Shown: positions 33,246-42,179 of the stretch, in pieces
Layout of the letters: each line of letters starts with the position of its first letter
Numbering within the stretch: the stretch's first letter is position 1
Assembly: GCF_029893585.1 (NCBI RefSeq)
Contig: NZ_JARXYX010000011.1
Coordinates: 1 to 64,000 of the forward strand
Length of the DNA: 64,000 bases
Reading direction: 5' to 3'
Source: Streptomyces sp. LBL
Lineage (GTDB): Bacteria > Actinomycetota > Actinomycetes > Streptomycetales > Streptomycetaceae
Notes under the pieces: generated by a model
Database searches by the model: none
Told to the model about the DNA's origin: nothing
Seen by the model: only the letters and a program-made list of their open reading frames with translations
Position numbers and translations under genes: made by a program

Positions 33246-34868
33246 TCAGTGGGCTCCGGTGCCGGTGAGGGACCGTACCTCCAGCTCCGCGTACTTGGCG
33301 GTGTTCGGCTCCTCCTTGGAGAGGTAGGTGCCGAGGATGCCCAGCAGGAAGCCGACCGGGATCGAGATGAGGCCCGGGTTCTCCAGCGGGAACCAGTGGA
33401 AGTCGACGTCCGGGAACATCGACGTGGGCTTGCCCGAGACCACCGGGGAGAACAGCACCAGGCCGACCGCCGTGACGAGGCCGCCGTAGATCGACCACAG
33501 GGCCCCGCTGGTGGTGAACCGCTTCCAGAAGAGGCTGTAGATGATCGTCGGCAGGTTGGCGGAGGCGGCGACCGCGAAGGCCAGGGCCACCAGGCCGGCG
33601 ACGTTCAGGTCCCGGGCGAGGGCGCCCAGGAGGATGGAGACGGCGCCGATACCGACGGTCGCCCAGCGGGCCGCGCTCATCTCCTGCTTCTCGGTGGCCT
33701 GGCCCCGCTTGATGACGTTCGCGTAGATGTCGTGGGCGAACGACGAGGACGAGGCCAGGGTCAGACCGGCGACGACCGCGAGGATCGTGGCGAAGGCGAC
33801 CGCCGAGATGGTGGCGAGCAGGATGGCGCCCCAGTTGGAGTCCACGCCGCCCAGATGCAACGCCAGGAGCGGTGCCGCCGTGTTGCCCGCCTTGTTGGAG
33901 GCGATGATCTCGTCCGGTTTGATGAGCGCGGCGGCGCCGAAGCCGAGGGCGAGGGTCATCAGGTAGAAGGCGCCGATCAGACCGATGGCCCAGATGACCG
34001 ACTTACGGGCGGCCTTGGCGGTGGGCACGGTGTAGAAGCGGATCAGGATGTGCGGCAGGCCCGCGGTGCCGAGGACCAGGGCGATACCGAGCGAGAGGAA
34101 GTCCAGCTTGGTGGTGCCGGTGGCGCCGTACTTCAGGCCGGGCTCCAGGAAGGCGGCCCCCTTGCCGCTGTTGTCGGCGGCCGAGCCGAGCAGGTCCGAG
34201 ACGTTGAAGTCGAACTTCAGCAGGACCAGGAAGGTCAGCAGCAGGGCACCGATGATCAGCAGCACGGCCTTGACCATCTGGACCCAGGTGGTGCCCTTCA
34301 TGCCGCCGATGGTGACGTACACGATCATCAGGACGCCGACCAGCGCCACGATGCCGATCTTGCCGCCGTCGCTGGTGATGCCGAGCAGCAGGGAGACCAG
34401 GACACCCGCGCCCGCCATCTGGGCCAGCAGGTAGAAGATCGACACGACGATCGTCGAGGTACCGGCCGCCGTACGGACCGGGCGCTGACGCATCCGGTAG
34501 GCGAGGACGTCGCCCATCGTGTAGCGGCCCGAGTTGCGCAGCGGCTCGGCGACCAGGAGCAGGGCGACGAGCCAGGCGACCAGGAAGCCGACGGAGTACA
34601 GGAAGCCGTCGTAGCCGAAGAGGGCGATGGCGCCCGCGATGCCGAGGAAGGACGCCGCGGACATGTAGTCGCCGGAGACGGCGAGGCCGTTCTGGAAGCC
34701 GGTGAACTGCCGTCCGCCCGCGTAGAAGTCGGCGGCGTCCTTGGTCTGGCGTCCGGCCCAGACGGTGATGACGAGGGTCGCGACGACGAACACCGCGAAC
34801 AGGGAGATGATCAGTGTGCGGTGCTCGCCGGCCTCACCGGCGGCCAGGGTGGTGATCGCGGGGCTCAT
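33246..34868 (-). CDS. Sodium:solute symporter, acetate (ActP) type
   Basis: Encodes 540 residues with about 13 membrane helices. The ATG at 34868 overlaps the DUF485 stop (ATGA). SSS-family landmarks: FYAGGRQFTGFQNGLAVSGD then YMSAASFLGIAGAIALFGYD, LAYRMRQRPVRTAAGTSTIV, GGMKGTTWVQMVKAVLLIIG and GTAGLPHILIRFYTVP. Pairing with a DUF485 protein is the classical yjcH-actP arrangement for cation/acetate symport. Substrate could also be another short monocarboxylate. Confidence 0.92.
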   Translation of the reverse strand: MSPAITTLAAGEAGEHRTLIISLFAVFVVATLVITVWAGRQTKDAADFYAGGRQFTGFQNGLAVSGDYMSAASFLGIAGAIALFGYDGFLYSVGFLVAWLVALLLVAEPLRNSGRYTMGDVLAYRMRQRPVRTAAGTSTIVVSIFYLLAQMAGAGVLVSLLLGITSDGGKIGIVALVGVLMIVYVTIGGMKGTTWVQMVKAVLLIIGALLLTFLVLLKFDFNVSDLLGSAADNSGKGAAFLEPGLKYGATGTTKLDFLSLGIALVLGTAGLPHILIRFYTVPTAKAARKSVIWAIGLIGAFYLMTLALGFGAAALIKPDEIIASNKAGNTAAPLLALHLGGVDSNWGAILLATISAVAFATILAVVAGLTLASSSSFAHDIYANVIKRGQATEKQEMSAARWATVGIGAVSILLGALARDLNVAGLVALAFAVAASANLPTIIYSLFWKRFTTSGALWSIYGGLVTAVGLVLFSPVVSGKPTSMFPDVDFHWFPLENPGLISIPVGFLLGILGTYLSKEEPNTAKYAELEVRSLTGTGAH

Positions 34869-35221
34869 GCGCCGCCCTCCATCCGGGACTTGATGGCTTC
34901 CGCCTTGGGGTCGAACGTGGCGGCCGCGTGGCGGGCGTACCACCAGGCGATGAGGAACGTGGTGAGGAACTGGGCGAGGCCCAGCAGGAGGGCCACGTTG
35001 ATGTTGCCGAAGACCTTGGTGCCCATGAAGTCGCCCGCATAGTTCGACAGCAGGACGTACAGCAGGTACCAGACGATGAAGGCGCCGGTCAGCGGAAAAG
35101 CGAAGGAGCGGTAGGAGCGGCGCAGCTCACGGAACTCCGCGCTCTCCTGCACCTCGGTGAACTCCTCGGGTGAGGGGAGTGTGTGTTGCTCCCTCGAGGG
35201 TGGCGGTGCGTCGGTGGCCAC
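34865..35221 (-). CDS. DUF485 (YjcH-type) membrane protein
   Basis: Encodes 118 residues. DUF485 core: FRELRRSYRSFAFPLTGAFI, VWYLLYVLLSNYAGDFMGTK, and VALLLGLAQFLTTFLIAWWY, with two membrane helices. It is translationally coupled to the symporter. The leader of this operon contains five tandem GGAGGTGAC copies (35342-35411), described separately. Confidence 0.92.
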   Translation of the reverse strand: MATDAPPPSREQHTLPSPEEFTEVQESAEFRELRRSYRSFAFPLTGAFIVWYLLYVLLSNYAGDFMGTKVFGNINVALLLGLAQFLTTFLIAWWYARHAAATFDPKAEAIKSRMEGGA

Positions 35222-35341
35222 GGAGTCTCCTCGCGTTGCGGGTGCGGTGGTGACGGGGATCGGGAGCGAGTGTCCTCACGCCCCCTGCCCAAGGTCACGG
35301 CGGCGCGCGAAGGCCGGTTCAACAACGAGGGCGTCTTTCCG

Positions 35342-35411
35342 AAGTCACCTCCGGCAGGTCACCTCCGGGAAGTCACCTCCGGCAGGTCACCTCCGGGAAG
35401 TCACCTCCTGG
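35342..35411 (-). repeat. Five tandem 14-bp repeats containing GGAGGTGAC
   Basis: Plus-strand units AAGTCACCTCCGGC and AGGTCACCTCCGGG alternate at 35342-35355, 35356-35369, 35370-35383, 35384-35397 and 35398-35411 (the last diverges to CCTGG). On the minus strand each reads GGAGGTGAC, the Shine-Dalgarno consensus. They lie 120-190 bases upstream of the DUF485 start and in the divergent region before the subtilase gene. Confidence 0.9.
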
Positions 35412-35654
35412 AAGTCATTGCTGGCCAGCGACTTCGGAAGATAACTTCGAGCCTGCACCACCCGTCATGTACCTGCCCGAGCAGCATCTGTGTCTTCTAC
35501 GGGTTCGGCATCGTCAACGCGCTGCAACGGGCTGCGCGCGGTGAAGCAGCCGCGTACCGCACGGCGTCCGGACTCCACGGCTCCCCGTCCTGTCCGTCCT
35601 CTCCCACTTCCCGCACGGTCCGCCCGTCCTCGAACAAACTGGAGACACCGACTC

Positions 35655-37238
35655 ATGACAGCGCCTCACCCGCGTTTCCGGCGCGCGATCACGATCCCGC
35701 TCGGCATGGCCACGGCCACGGCCCTGGCGTTCCTGCCCCAGGCCACGGCGTCCGCGGCGGACGTGCCCGGCACCGACGTCCCCAACGCCGTGGCCGGCGT
35801 CGGCGGCGCCGTGAACGACGTCCTCGCCTCGGTGGGCACGGCCGACGCCACCGCCCTCAGCTATGTCGTCAACGTCCGTGCCGGGTACAGCCCTTCCGCG
35901 CACCTCAAGAAGGCCATCACCGAGGCCGGCGGTTCCATCGTGACGTCGTACGAAAAGATCGGCGTCATCGTCGTCCACTCCTCGAACCCGGACTTCGCCA
36001 AGACCATCCGCAAGGTCAAGGGCGTCGACTCGGCCGGCAACACGCGCAACGCGCCGCTGCCCGCGCAGTCGACGACCGACCTGGGCACGCCGAAGGCGCT
36101 CAGCGCGTCGGAGGTCGCCGCCGCCGAGGCCAAGGCCTCCGCCGGGCAGGACCCCCTGGAGCCCCTGCAGTGGGACCTGCCGGCCATCAAGGCCGACAAG
36201 GCTCATGAGAAGTCGCTGGGCAGCAGCAAGGTGACGGTCGGTGTGGTCGACACCGGTGTCGACGACACCCACCCTGACATCGCGCCCAACTTCGACCGGG
36301 CCGCGTCCGTCAACTGTGTGACGGGCAAGCCCGACACGACCGACGGGGCGTGGCGGCCGAGTGCGGCGGAGAGCCCGCACGGCACGCACGTGGCCGGGGA
36401 GATCGCGGCCGCCAAGAACGACGTCGGCATGACCGGCGTGGCGCCCGGTGTGAAGGTCGCCGGCATCAAGGTGTCGACGACCGACGGCTACTTCTACACG
36501 GAGGCCGTGGTCTGCGGCTTCATGTGGGCGGCCACGCACGGCGTCGACGTCACCAACAACAGCTATTACACCGACCCGTGGTACTTCAACTGCACGAACG
36601 ACCCGGACCAGAAGGCGCTCGTGGACGCCGTCTCCCGGGCCTCGCGCTACGCGGAGAAGAAGGGCACCGTCAACGTCGCCGCGGCCGGCAACGAGAACTA
36701 CGACCTCGCGGCCGACGAGATCACCGACCCGGCGTCCCCGAACGACGGCACGCCCTCGGACCGGGTGATCGACCCGTCGAAGTGCCTCGACATACCGACC
36801 CAGTTGCCGGGTGTCGTGACGGTCGCGGCGACCGGCGCCAAGGGCGTCAAGTCGTCGTTCTCCAACTACGGCCTGGGGATCATCGACATCGCCGCGCCCG
36901 GCGGCGACTCGACGGCCTATCAGACGCCGGCGCCGCCCGCGACAAGCGGTCTGATCCTGGGCACCCTGCCCGGCGGCAAGTGGGGCTACATGGCCGGTAC
37001 ATCGATGGCCAGCCCGCATGTGGCAGCCGTCGCCGCATTGATCAAGTCGACTCACCCGTACGCCTCGGCGGCCCTGGTGAAGACGCTGCTGTACGCCGAG
37101 GCCGACGCCACACCGTGCACGAAGCCGTACGACATCGACGGCGACGGCAAGGTCGACGCGGTGTGCGAGGGTTCGAAGAACCGCAACGGCTTCTACGGCT
37201 GGGGCACGGCGGACGCACTGGACGCCGTGACCAAGTAG
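35655..37238 (+). CDS. Secreted S8 subtilisin-like serine protease
   Basis: Encodes 527 residues from the ATG at 35655, with CTGGAGAC upstream. Signal peptide about 1-34 (ending PQATASA). A propeptide-like inhibitor region follows (about 68-125, LSYVVNVRAGYSPSAHLKKA). The catalytic triad is Asp199 (VVDTGVDDTHPD), His242 (SPHGTHVAGEIA) and Ser450 (AGTSMASPHVAAVAA), with the oxyanion Asn in AAAGNEN. Six or more Cys suggest disulfides. It is an extracellular protease for nutrient proteins. It is transcribed away from the acetate-symporter operon. Confidence 0.94.
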   Translation: MTAPHPRFRRAITIPLGMATATALAFLPQATASAADVPGTDVPNAVAGVGGAVNDVLASVGTADATALSYVVNVRAGYSPSAHLKKAITEAGGSIVTSYEKIGVIVVHSSNPDFAKTIRKVKGVDSAGNTRNAPLPAQSTTDLGTPKALSASEVAAAEAKASAGQDPLEPLQWDLPAIKADKAHEKSLGSSKVTVGVVDTGVDDTHPDIAPNFDRAASVNCVTGKPDTTDGAWRPSAAESPHGTHVAGEIAAAKNDVGMTGVAPGVKVAGIKVSTTDGYFYTEAVVCGFMWAATHGVDVTNNSYYTDPWYFNCTNDPDQKALVDAVSRASRYAEKKGTVNVAAAGNENYDLAADEITDPASPNDGTPSDRVIDPSKCLDIPTQLPGVVTVAATGAKGVKSSFSNYGLGIIDIAAPGGDSTAYQTPAPPATSGLILGTLPGGKWGYMAGTSMASPHVAAVAALIKSTHPYASAALVKTLLYAEADATPCTKPYDIDGDGKVDAVCEGSKNRNGFYGWGTADALDAVTK

Positions 37239-37803
37239 ATCGGCCTGGTCAACATGGGCGGACACGGCCCCATGGATTGATTCAGTCAATACCGCACAGT
37301 TCGGTCATGACTGACGTCGCGGCCGTCTGGTCCGCGTCGGGCGGCGATCCGCCCTTCTCTCCCGCGCGTCGACCGTCGTGCGGGAGGGCGCTTCTCAGGG
37401 GCGCCCTCCCGTACGGGCGTCGGCGCGCGCCTGCGTCGGCAGGGTCGCACGGCTGACGCTCGCTCACTCGGACGGCGGAGCGGCGGGGTACGCCAGACGG
37501 CGTACGACGAGGCCGGGACCGGACCGAGACCGGGCCGGGGACCTGGCCCGCCGAGCCGGACGGTGCGCTGGAAGTGCTGCGGTACGCGCACGCTCGTCCC
37601 TGTCCTTCACGGACGGCTCACTCGACTGGACGCGCCCGCCGGGGCTTCGGGGGTCTCGGACAGGTCGCGCTGGAACTGAGTCATGAGGCCGCCGGGCAAC
37701 GTACTCACCTGGGAAATCACGCCGGACTTATGGGCGGAACACCGTTCCTCCAGTTGTTTTCCTGGACTTGCCCCGTTCTGTGACAACTGGTGAAGATCGT
37801 GAG
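37239..37803. other. 565-base gap between subtilase and CopD-like gene
   Basis: No credible gene. It holds a hairpin CGGGAGGGCGC/GCGCCCTCCCG (37381-37411, loop 9), a candidate subtilase terminator, and a small palindrome TTGA-TTCAG-TCAA at 37277-37289. The last 60 bases probably carry the promoter of the CopD-like gene. Confidence 0.5.
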
Positions 37804-38823
37804 GTGACGTTGATACGACCGACCTCCGAGGCGCCCGACGCGAGCGGCCCCAGACCACGCTCCGGCGTGGGCCGGGCCGTCGTCGTTCTTGTCCTGGTGG
37901 CCCTGGGCGCGCTGATCCCGCTGCTCGGGCCGTCCGCCGCGCTGCACGGCACCGGGGAGGCCGCCGCGCCCGGCGCCGACGGCATCGCGCTCCTGCGTAC
38001 GGCGCTGTTCGCGGCGCTCAGCGTCCCGCTGGGCGAGCTGTTCGTGCGCCGGCTGGCGCACGCCGTGGCCGGCGCGCCCCCGGCCGCACCCCCGACCGTG
38101 CTCCGCAGTTGGGCTCCGTACGCGGCCGGCGCCGGTTTCGTCGCGGCCCTCGGACTCGCGTCGGTCGTGGCGACCGGCAACCTGGTACCGGACAGCGTCG
38201 GCGCGATCGACATCGGCGGCCTGTACGAGTCCCGTGCGGGCAGGCTCGCGCTGGTGGAGGTCAACGCGTTCCTCGTGGCCGGCCTGTGCGCCCTCTCGCG
38301 CCGCCCGGACACCCAGGTCTGGCCGCTGGCCGCGGTGATCGTGGCGGAGGCCCTGCGGGCGCATCCCACCACCGAGACGAGCGCACTGCTCGGTTCCGGG
38401 CTGACACTGGTGCACCTGACCTGCGCGGCACTGTGGGCGGGCGGTCTCCTGTCCGTGCTGCGCACCCTGCGGCGCTGGCGCTCCCCGGCGGCGGGCGCGG
38501 CGCTGCTCGCGGTCTACGCGCGCCTGGCGGCCCTGCTGCTCGCCGCCATCACGGCGAGCGGGGTGGCGAGTTCGCTGCGCCGCATGCCGGCCGGCACGAT
38601 CCTGGAGCAGCTGACGGCGACGGCGTACGGGCGCACCCTGCTCGCCAAGGTGCTCCTCGTGGCCGTCGTCACCGTGCTCGCCCTGTGGGCGCGGATCCGG
38701 CTGCGCCGCGCCACCGAGCCGCTGACCGCCTGCGTACCCGCGCGCGCGGAGGTCGTCGCCCTGGGGCTGGTGGTCGCGGTGTCGGGACTGCTCACCGCGT
38801 TGCCGCTGCCGATCCGGTGGTGA
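37804..38823 (+). CDS. CopD-domain membrane protein
   Basis: Encodes 339 residues from the GTG at 37804; TTG at 37768 and GTG at 37780 are in frame but less likely. About eight hydrophobic segments. The CopD-like C-terminal core is VHLTCAALWAGGLLSVLRTL (about 205-225), then LLLAAITASGVASSLRRMPA, LTATAYGRTLLAKVLLVAVV. CopD domains are linked to copper import or periplasmic copper handling. No copper chaperone gene is adjacent, so the metal role is inferred from the family only. Confidence 0.82.
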   Translation: MTLIRPTSEAPDASGPRPRSGVGRAVVVLVLVALGALIPLLGPSAALHGTGEAAAPGADGIALLRTALFAALSVPLGELFVRRLAHAVAGAPPAAPPTVLRSWAPYAAGAGFVAALGLASVVATGNLVPDSVGAIDIGGLYESRAGRLALVEVNAFLVAGLCALSRRPDTQVWPLAAVIVAEALRAHPTTETSALLGSGLTLVHLTCAALWAGGLLSVLRTLRRWRSPAAGAALLAVYARLAALLLAAITASGVASSLRRMPAGTILEQLTATAYGRTLLAKVLLVAVVTVLALWARIRLRRATEPLTACVPARAEVVALGLVVAVSGLLTALPLPIRW

Positions 38824-38887
38824 ACCTCAGGCACCACGATCCGCGGACACCACGATCCGCAGGCACCCGACCCAAAGTCACCCCCGG

Positions 38888-38935
38888 TCCTCAGGCACCA
38901 CGCTCCTCAGGCACCACGCTCCTCAGGCACCACGC
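38888..38935. repeat. Three perfect tandem 16-bp repeats
   Basis: TCCTCAGGCACCACGC occurs at 38888-38903, 38904-38919 and 38920-38935. Decayed copies lie on both sides (about 38827-38968; another TCCTCAGGCACCACG at about 38953). The array fills the gap between two convergent genes. Confidence 0.9.
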
Positions 38936-38968
38936 CCCAAAGGCACCCCCGGTCCTCAGGCACCACGG

Positions 38969-39679
38969 TCACGCGCCCGCCGCCCCCAGCAGCAACCCCG
39001 CCGCGTATGTCACCGCCATGGCCAGCGCCCCGCCCGCCACGTTCCGCAGCATCGCCCGGCCCGGCCCTGCCTCCCCCAGCCGGGCGCTGCTCCAGCCGGT
39101 CAGCGTGAGCGCGGCGAGGACCGACACCACCGTGACCGGCACCCGCCAGTCCGCGGGCGGCAGGACGATCGCCAGCAGCGGCAGCAACGCCCCGACCGTG
39201 AACGCCAGGAAGCTCGCCCAGGCCGCGTGCCACGGGTTGGCGAGCTCGTCGGGGTCGATGCCGAGCTCCACGCGCGCGTGCGCCCTCAGCGCGTCCCGTT
39301 CCGTCAACTGCTCGGCCGCTTCCCGGGCCACCTCCCGGGTGAGCCCCCGCTCTTCCAGCAGCTGGGTCAGCTCCTCCAGTTCGGCCTCGGGCTGCTCGCG
39401 CAGCTCCCGCCTCTCCAGCGCCAGGGCGGCCTTCTCGGAGTCGCGCTGCGTGGAGACGGACACGTACTCCCCCGCCGCCATCGACATGGAGCCGGCCAGC
39501 AGGCCCGCCAGGCCGGCCGTGAACAGCGTGGAGCGGTTCGCCGTCGCGCCGGCCACGCCGACGACGAGACCGGCGGTGGAGACGATGCCGTCGTTCGCGC
39601 CCAGGACCGCCGCTCGCAGCCAGTTGAGGCGGGCGCCGAGCGCTCCGGCGTGGGCCTCGTCATGAGTGGGTTCGGTCAC
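38969..39679 (-). CDS. VIT family iron/manganese transporter-like protein
   Basis: Encodes 236 residues from the GTG at 39679 (VTEPTHDEAHAGALGARLNW). VIT1/CCC1 signature: WLRAAVLGANDGIVSTAGLV, VGVAGATANRSTLFTAGLAG, SMSMAAGEYVSVSTQRDSEK. Three further helices lie at the C terminus. The cytosolic segment has Glu-rich metal-binding helices (about 85-125). It probably exports or sequesters Fe2+/Mn2+. No ribosome site is visible upstream, so the transcript may be leaderless. Confidence 0.9.
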   Translation of the reverse strand: MTEPTHDEAHAGALGARLNWLRAAVLGANDGIVSTAGLVVGVAGATANRSTLFTAGLAGLLAGSMSMAAGEYVSVSTQRDSEKAALALERRELREQPEAELEELTQLLEERGLTREVAREAAEQLTERDALRAHARVELGIDPDELANPWHAAWASFLAFTVGALLPLLAIVLPPADWRVPVTVVSVLAALTLTGWSSARLGEAGPGRAMLRNVAGGALAMAVTYAAGLLLGAAGA

Positions 39680-39935
39680 ATCCGGAGGATCGTACTCCGG
39701 GCGTCGGAGAACCCGTACCGCCCCGTGCCGACGCAGGTCGAGCCGGATGAGCGGCAGGGAGCGGCGAGGGCGGCGCGGGCGGCATCGAGGAGCGAACCGC
39801 CCGCCGCACGAGGGCACTTCGGCCCGCACACTGTCCCGCGAGAGTTTTTCACCCTCGAACACACGGGCGCCGCACGGAACCTGACGGACGGGTACGGGAC
39901 GGCGCTGTCAGTCGGGGCCCGTATCCTCAGGGACC

Positions 39936-40970
39936 ATGCTCGAAGACCGCACGATCGCAACGTCCTCCGCCACGGGGTGGCCGCCTGCGTATCCGCAGGG
40001 ATACGCGGTCGTCGACGTGGAGACCACCGGCCTGGCCCGCGACGACCGGATAATCTCCGCGGCCGTCTACCGTCTGGACGCGCGCGGCGAGGTCGAGGAC
40101 CACTGGTACACGCTGGTCAACCCGGAGCGCGACCCGGGCCCCGTGTGGATCCACGGTCTGACGAGCGACGTACTGGACGGCGCGCCCCTCTTCACGGAGA
40201 TCACCGAGGAGTTCTCGGCTCGTCTCGACGGCCGGGTGCTCGTCGCGCACAACGCGGTCTTCGACTGGCAGATGATCGCGCGGGAGTACGCGCGCGCGGA
40301 GCGTGAGGCGCCGGTGCGGCAGCGGCTGTGCACCATCGCGCTGTCCAAGGAGCTGGGCCTGCCCCTGCCCAACCACAAGCTGGAGACCCTGGCGGCGCAC
40401 TTCGGCGTCGTACAGCAGCGTGCGCACCACGCGCTGGACGACGCGCGCGTGCTGGCGGAGGCGTTCCGGCCGAGTCTGAGGGCCGCGGCCACGGGCGGCG
40501 TACGGCTGCCGTTGCACGAGTGCCGGCCACTGACCGAATGGTCGGACCGGCCGACGCCCCGGATCGGGCAGCAGGCGGGCTCGGGTGGCTACGGCGGCTC
40601 CAGCGGTTACCCCGGCTCGGGCGGCTATGGCGGCTACCGGCCCGGCAGTTGGCGCACCGCCCGGAAGAGGCCCGCGTGCCCGTACCCCAACCCGGGCCGC
40701 TACGAAGAGGGCAAACCGCTCAAGCAGGGCATGCGGATCGCGTTCTCCGGTGACACATCGATCGAGCGGGACCTCCTGGAGGACCGCGCGACCGAGGCCG
40801 GACTGCATGTCGCCACCAGCATCTCCCGGCTGACCAGTCTGCTCGTCACCAACGACCCGGACTCGGGCACGTCGAAGGTGGTCAAGGCCCGCCAGTTCGG
40901 CACACCGGTGGTCGACGAGGCGGCCTTCGGACAGCTGCTCAGGGATGTCGAACCGGCCGCGGAGCAGTGA
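39936..40970 (+). CDS. DEDDh 3'-5' exonuclease with C-terminal BRCT domain
   Basis: Encodes 344 residues. The DnaQ-type exonuclease (about 20-185) has ExoI VVDVETTGL (Asp, Glu), ExoII HNAVFDWQM, and ExoIII HHALDDARVLAEAF with the catalytic His and Asp. A Gly/Tyr/Ser-rich linker follows (about 208-235). The BRCT-like domain (about 262-340) has MRIAFSGDTSIERDLLEDRA and SRLTSLLVTNDPDSGTSKVV. This architecture is common in actinobacteria as a stand-alone exonuclease, possibly for repair or proofreading in trans. It is the last core gene before the accessory island. Confidence 0.92.
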   Translation: MLEDRTIATSSATGWPPAYPQGYAVVDVETTGLARDDRIISAAVYRLDARGEVEDHWYTLVNPERDPGPVWIHGLTSDVLDGAPLFTEITEEFSARLDGRVLVAHNAVFDWQMIAREYARAEREAPVRQRLCTIALSKELGLPLPNHKLETLAAHFGVVQQRAHHALDDARVLAEAFRPSLRAAATGGVRLPLHECRPLTEWSDRPTPRIGQQAGSGGYGGSSGYPGSGGYGGYRPGSWRTARKRPACPYPNPGRYEEGKPLKQGMRIAFSGDTSIERDLLEDRATEAGLHVATSISRLTSLLVTNDPDSGTSKVVKARQFGTPVVDEAAFGQLLRDVEPAAEQ

Positions 40971-41057
40971 CCGTACGACGGGTGCTCCGGGCCATGCTGC
41001 GGGTGACTCAAGGCTGTTCACCTCCGCCGAGCCGGTGACACAGGCGGCTTGCCACGA

Positions 41058-42179
41058 TCATCGAGGTTCTCCCAGAACGGCCAGGGCCGCGTCGAGTGCG
41101 GGCGGCGTGGTGGTGGCGTGAATGCTGAAACGTATGCGGTCGTCCCCGTGCACGGTCGCGGTCACCCCAGCCGCGTCGAGCCGTTCGTGAACCGTCGGGG
41201 CGTCGCCGTGCGGCATGCCCACCACGACGAGACCCGCGCGTTCACCCGGCGAAACGGGCGACAGCACCGGCATGCCTGCGTCGAGGAGCCGGTCGATGAA
41301 GGCGGTCGCCGTGTCCTCGATGCGACGCTGGACGGTGGCGACCCCGACGGATTCCAGCTGTCCGAGGGCCGTCGCGAGCGCCCCGGACGCGAACGGTGAT
41401 CCGTTGGTCACCGAGAAACGCTGTGCGCCGGGGAGCGGCTCGTGGGGCATGCCGTCGTAGTGCGAGGGCCTTTCGACACCGGTCCAGCCCCCAAGAACGG
41501 GCCGGAGGCGCGCCAGGCCCCGGGGGGACAGTGCCACGAAGCCCGTGCCCCACCCCGCTCTGAGCCACTTCTGCCCGCCGACGACGAGCGCGTCGGCCAG
41601 GGTCCAGTCGGTGTCGACGACACCGAACCCCTGGATGCCGTCCACCACGAGGAGGCGGTCGCCGATCGCCGAACGGATGCCGGCCAGGTCCGCGCGAACC
41701 CCGGTGCGGAAGTCGACCGCGCTCACCGCCACCGCGACGGTGTCCGGTGTGAGGGAGGCTGCCACGCGTTCGGGCGTCACCGGTGCGAGCTCGTCACCGG
41801 GCACGGCACGCAGGGTGCGTACGGTGGTGAGCCCCGCGTCCTCTGCCCGCCACCACGCATAGAGGTTCGAGGGGAATTCCGCGGTGCTGACGAGCACCGC
41901 GCCGCGGGGCAGGCCGAAGGCGATCTGGAGAAGGCCGAGCGACGTGCTGGGCGTCAGCACCACCGCGCCACGGTCGAACCCGGTGAGGCGCGAGACTGCC
42001 GCGAGAGCCTTCTCGTCCTCCGCGTGCAGTCCCGCCGAGCGGACACCGGTGCCGGCCTCGGCCGTGAGCCGGCCGATCGTCTCGACGACGGCGCGCGACG
42101 GTGGTCCGTAGCTGCCGAAATTGAGGTATCCGGCCGGCTCGGTGAAGGACGCGAGGTAGTCGTCGAGCTCTGCTGTCAT
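41058..42179 (-). CDS. Class V aminotransferase-like PLP enzyme
   Basis: Encodes 373 residues. Fold-type I PLP motifs: GYLNFGSYGPPSRAVVETIG at the N terminus, LTPSTSLGLLQIAFGLPRG, the Asp in VVDGIQGFGVVDTD, and the Schiff-base Lys in VGGQKWLRAGWGTGF (about residue 205). It is related to the IscS/isopenicillin-N-epimerase branch. ATGA overlap with the GH127 gene makes it the last gene of the transporter operon. Its substrate is not evident; it could racemise, deaminate or cleave an amino acid released from imported peptides, possibly a hydroxyproline derivative. Confidence 0.85.
   Translation of the reverse strand: MTAELDDYLASFTEPAGYLNFGSYGPPSRAVVETIGRLTAEAGTGVRSAGLHAEDEKALAAVSRLTGFDRGAVVLTPSTSLGLLQIAFGLPRGAVLVSTAEFPSNLYAWWRAEDAGLTTVRTLRAVPGDELAPVTPERVAASLTPDTVAVAVSAVDFRTGVRADLAGIRSAIGDRLLVVDGIQGFGVVDTDWTLADALVVGGQKWLRAGWGTGFVALSPRGLARLRPVLGGWTGVERPSHYDGMPHEPLPGAQRFSVTNGSPFASGALATALGQLESVGVATVQRRIEDTATAFIDRLLDAGMPVLSPVSPGERAGLVVVGMPHGDAPTVHERLDAAGVTATVHGDDRIRFSIHATTTPPALDAALAVLGEPR

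Noticed and set aside
33237..35042. 601-codon plus-strand frame opposite the symporter
   Set aside because: Asp/Glu/Gln/Gly-rich antisense translation of membrane helices.
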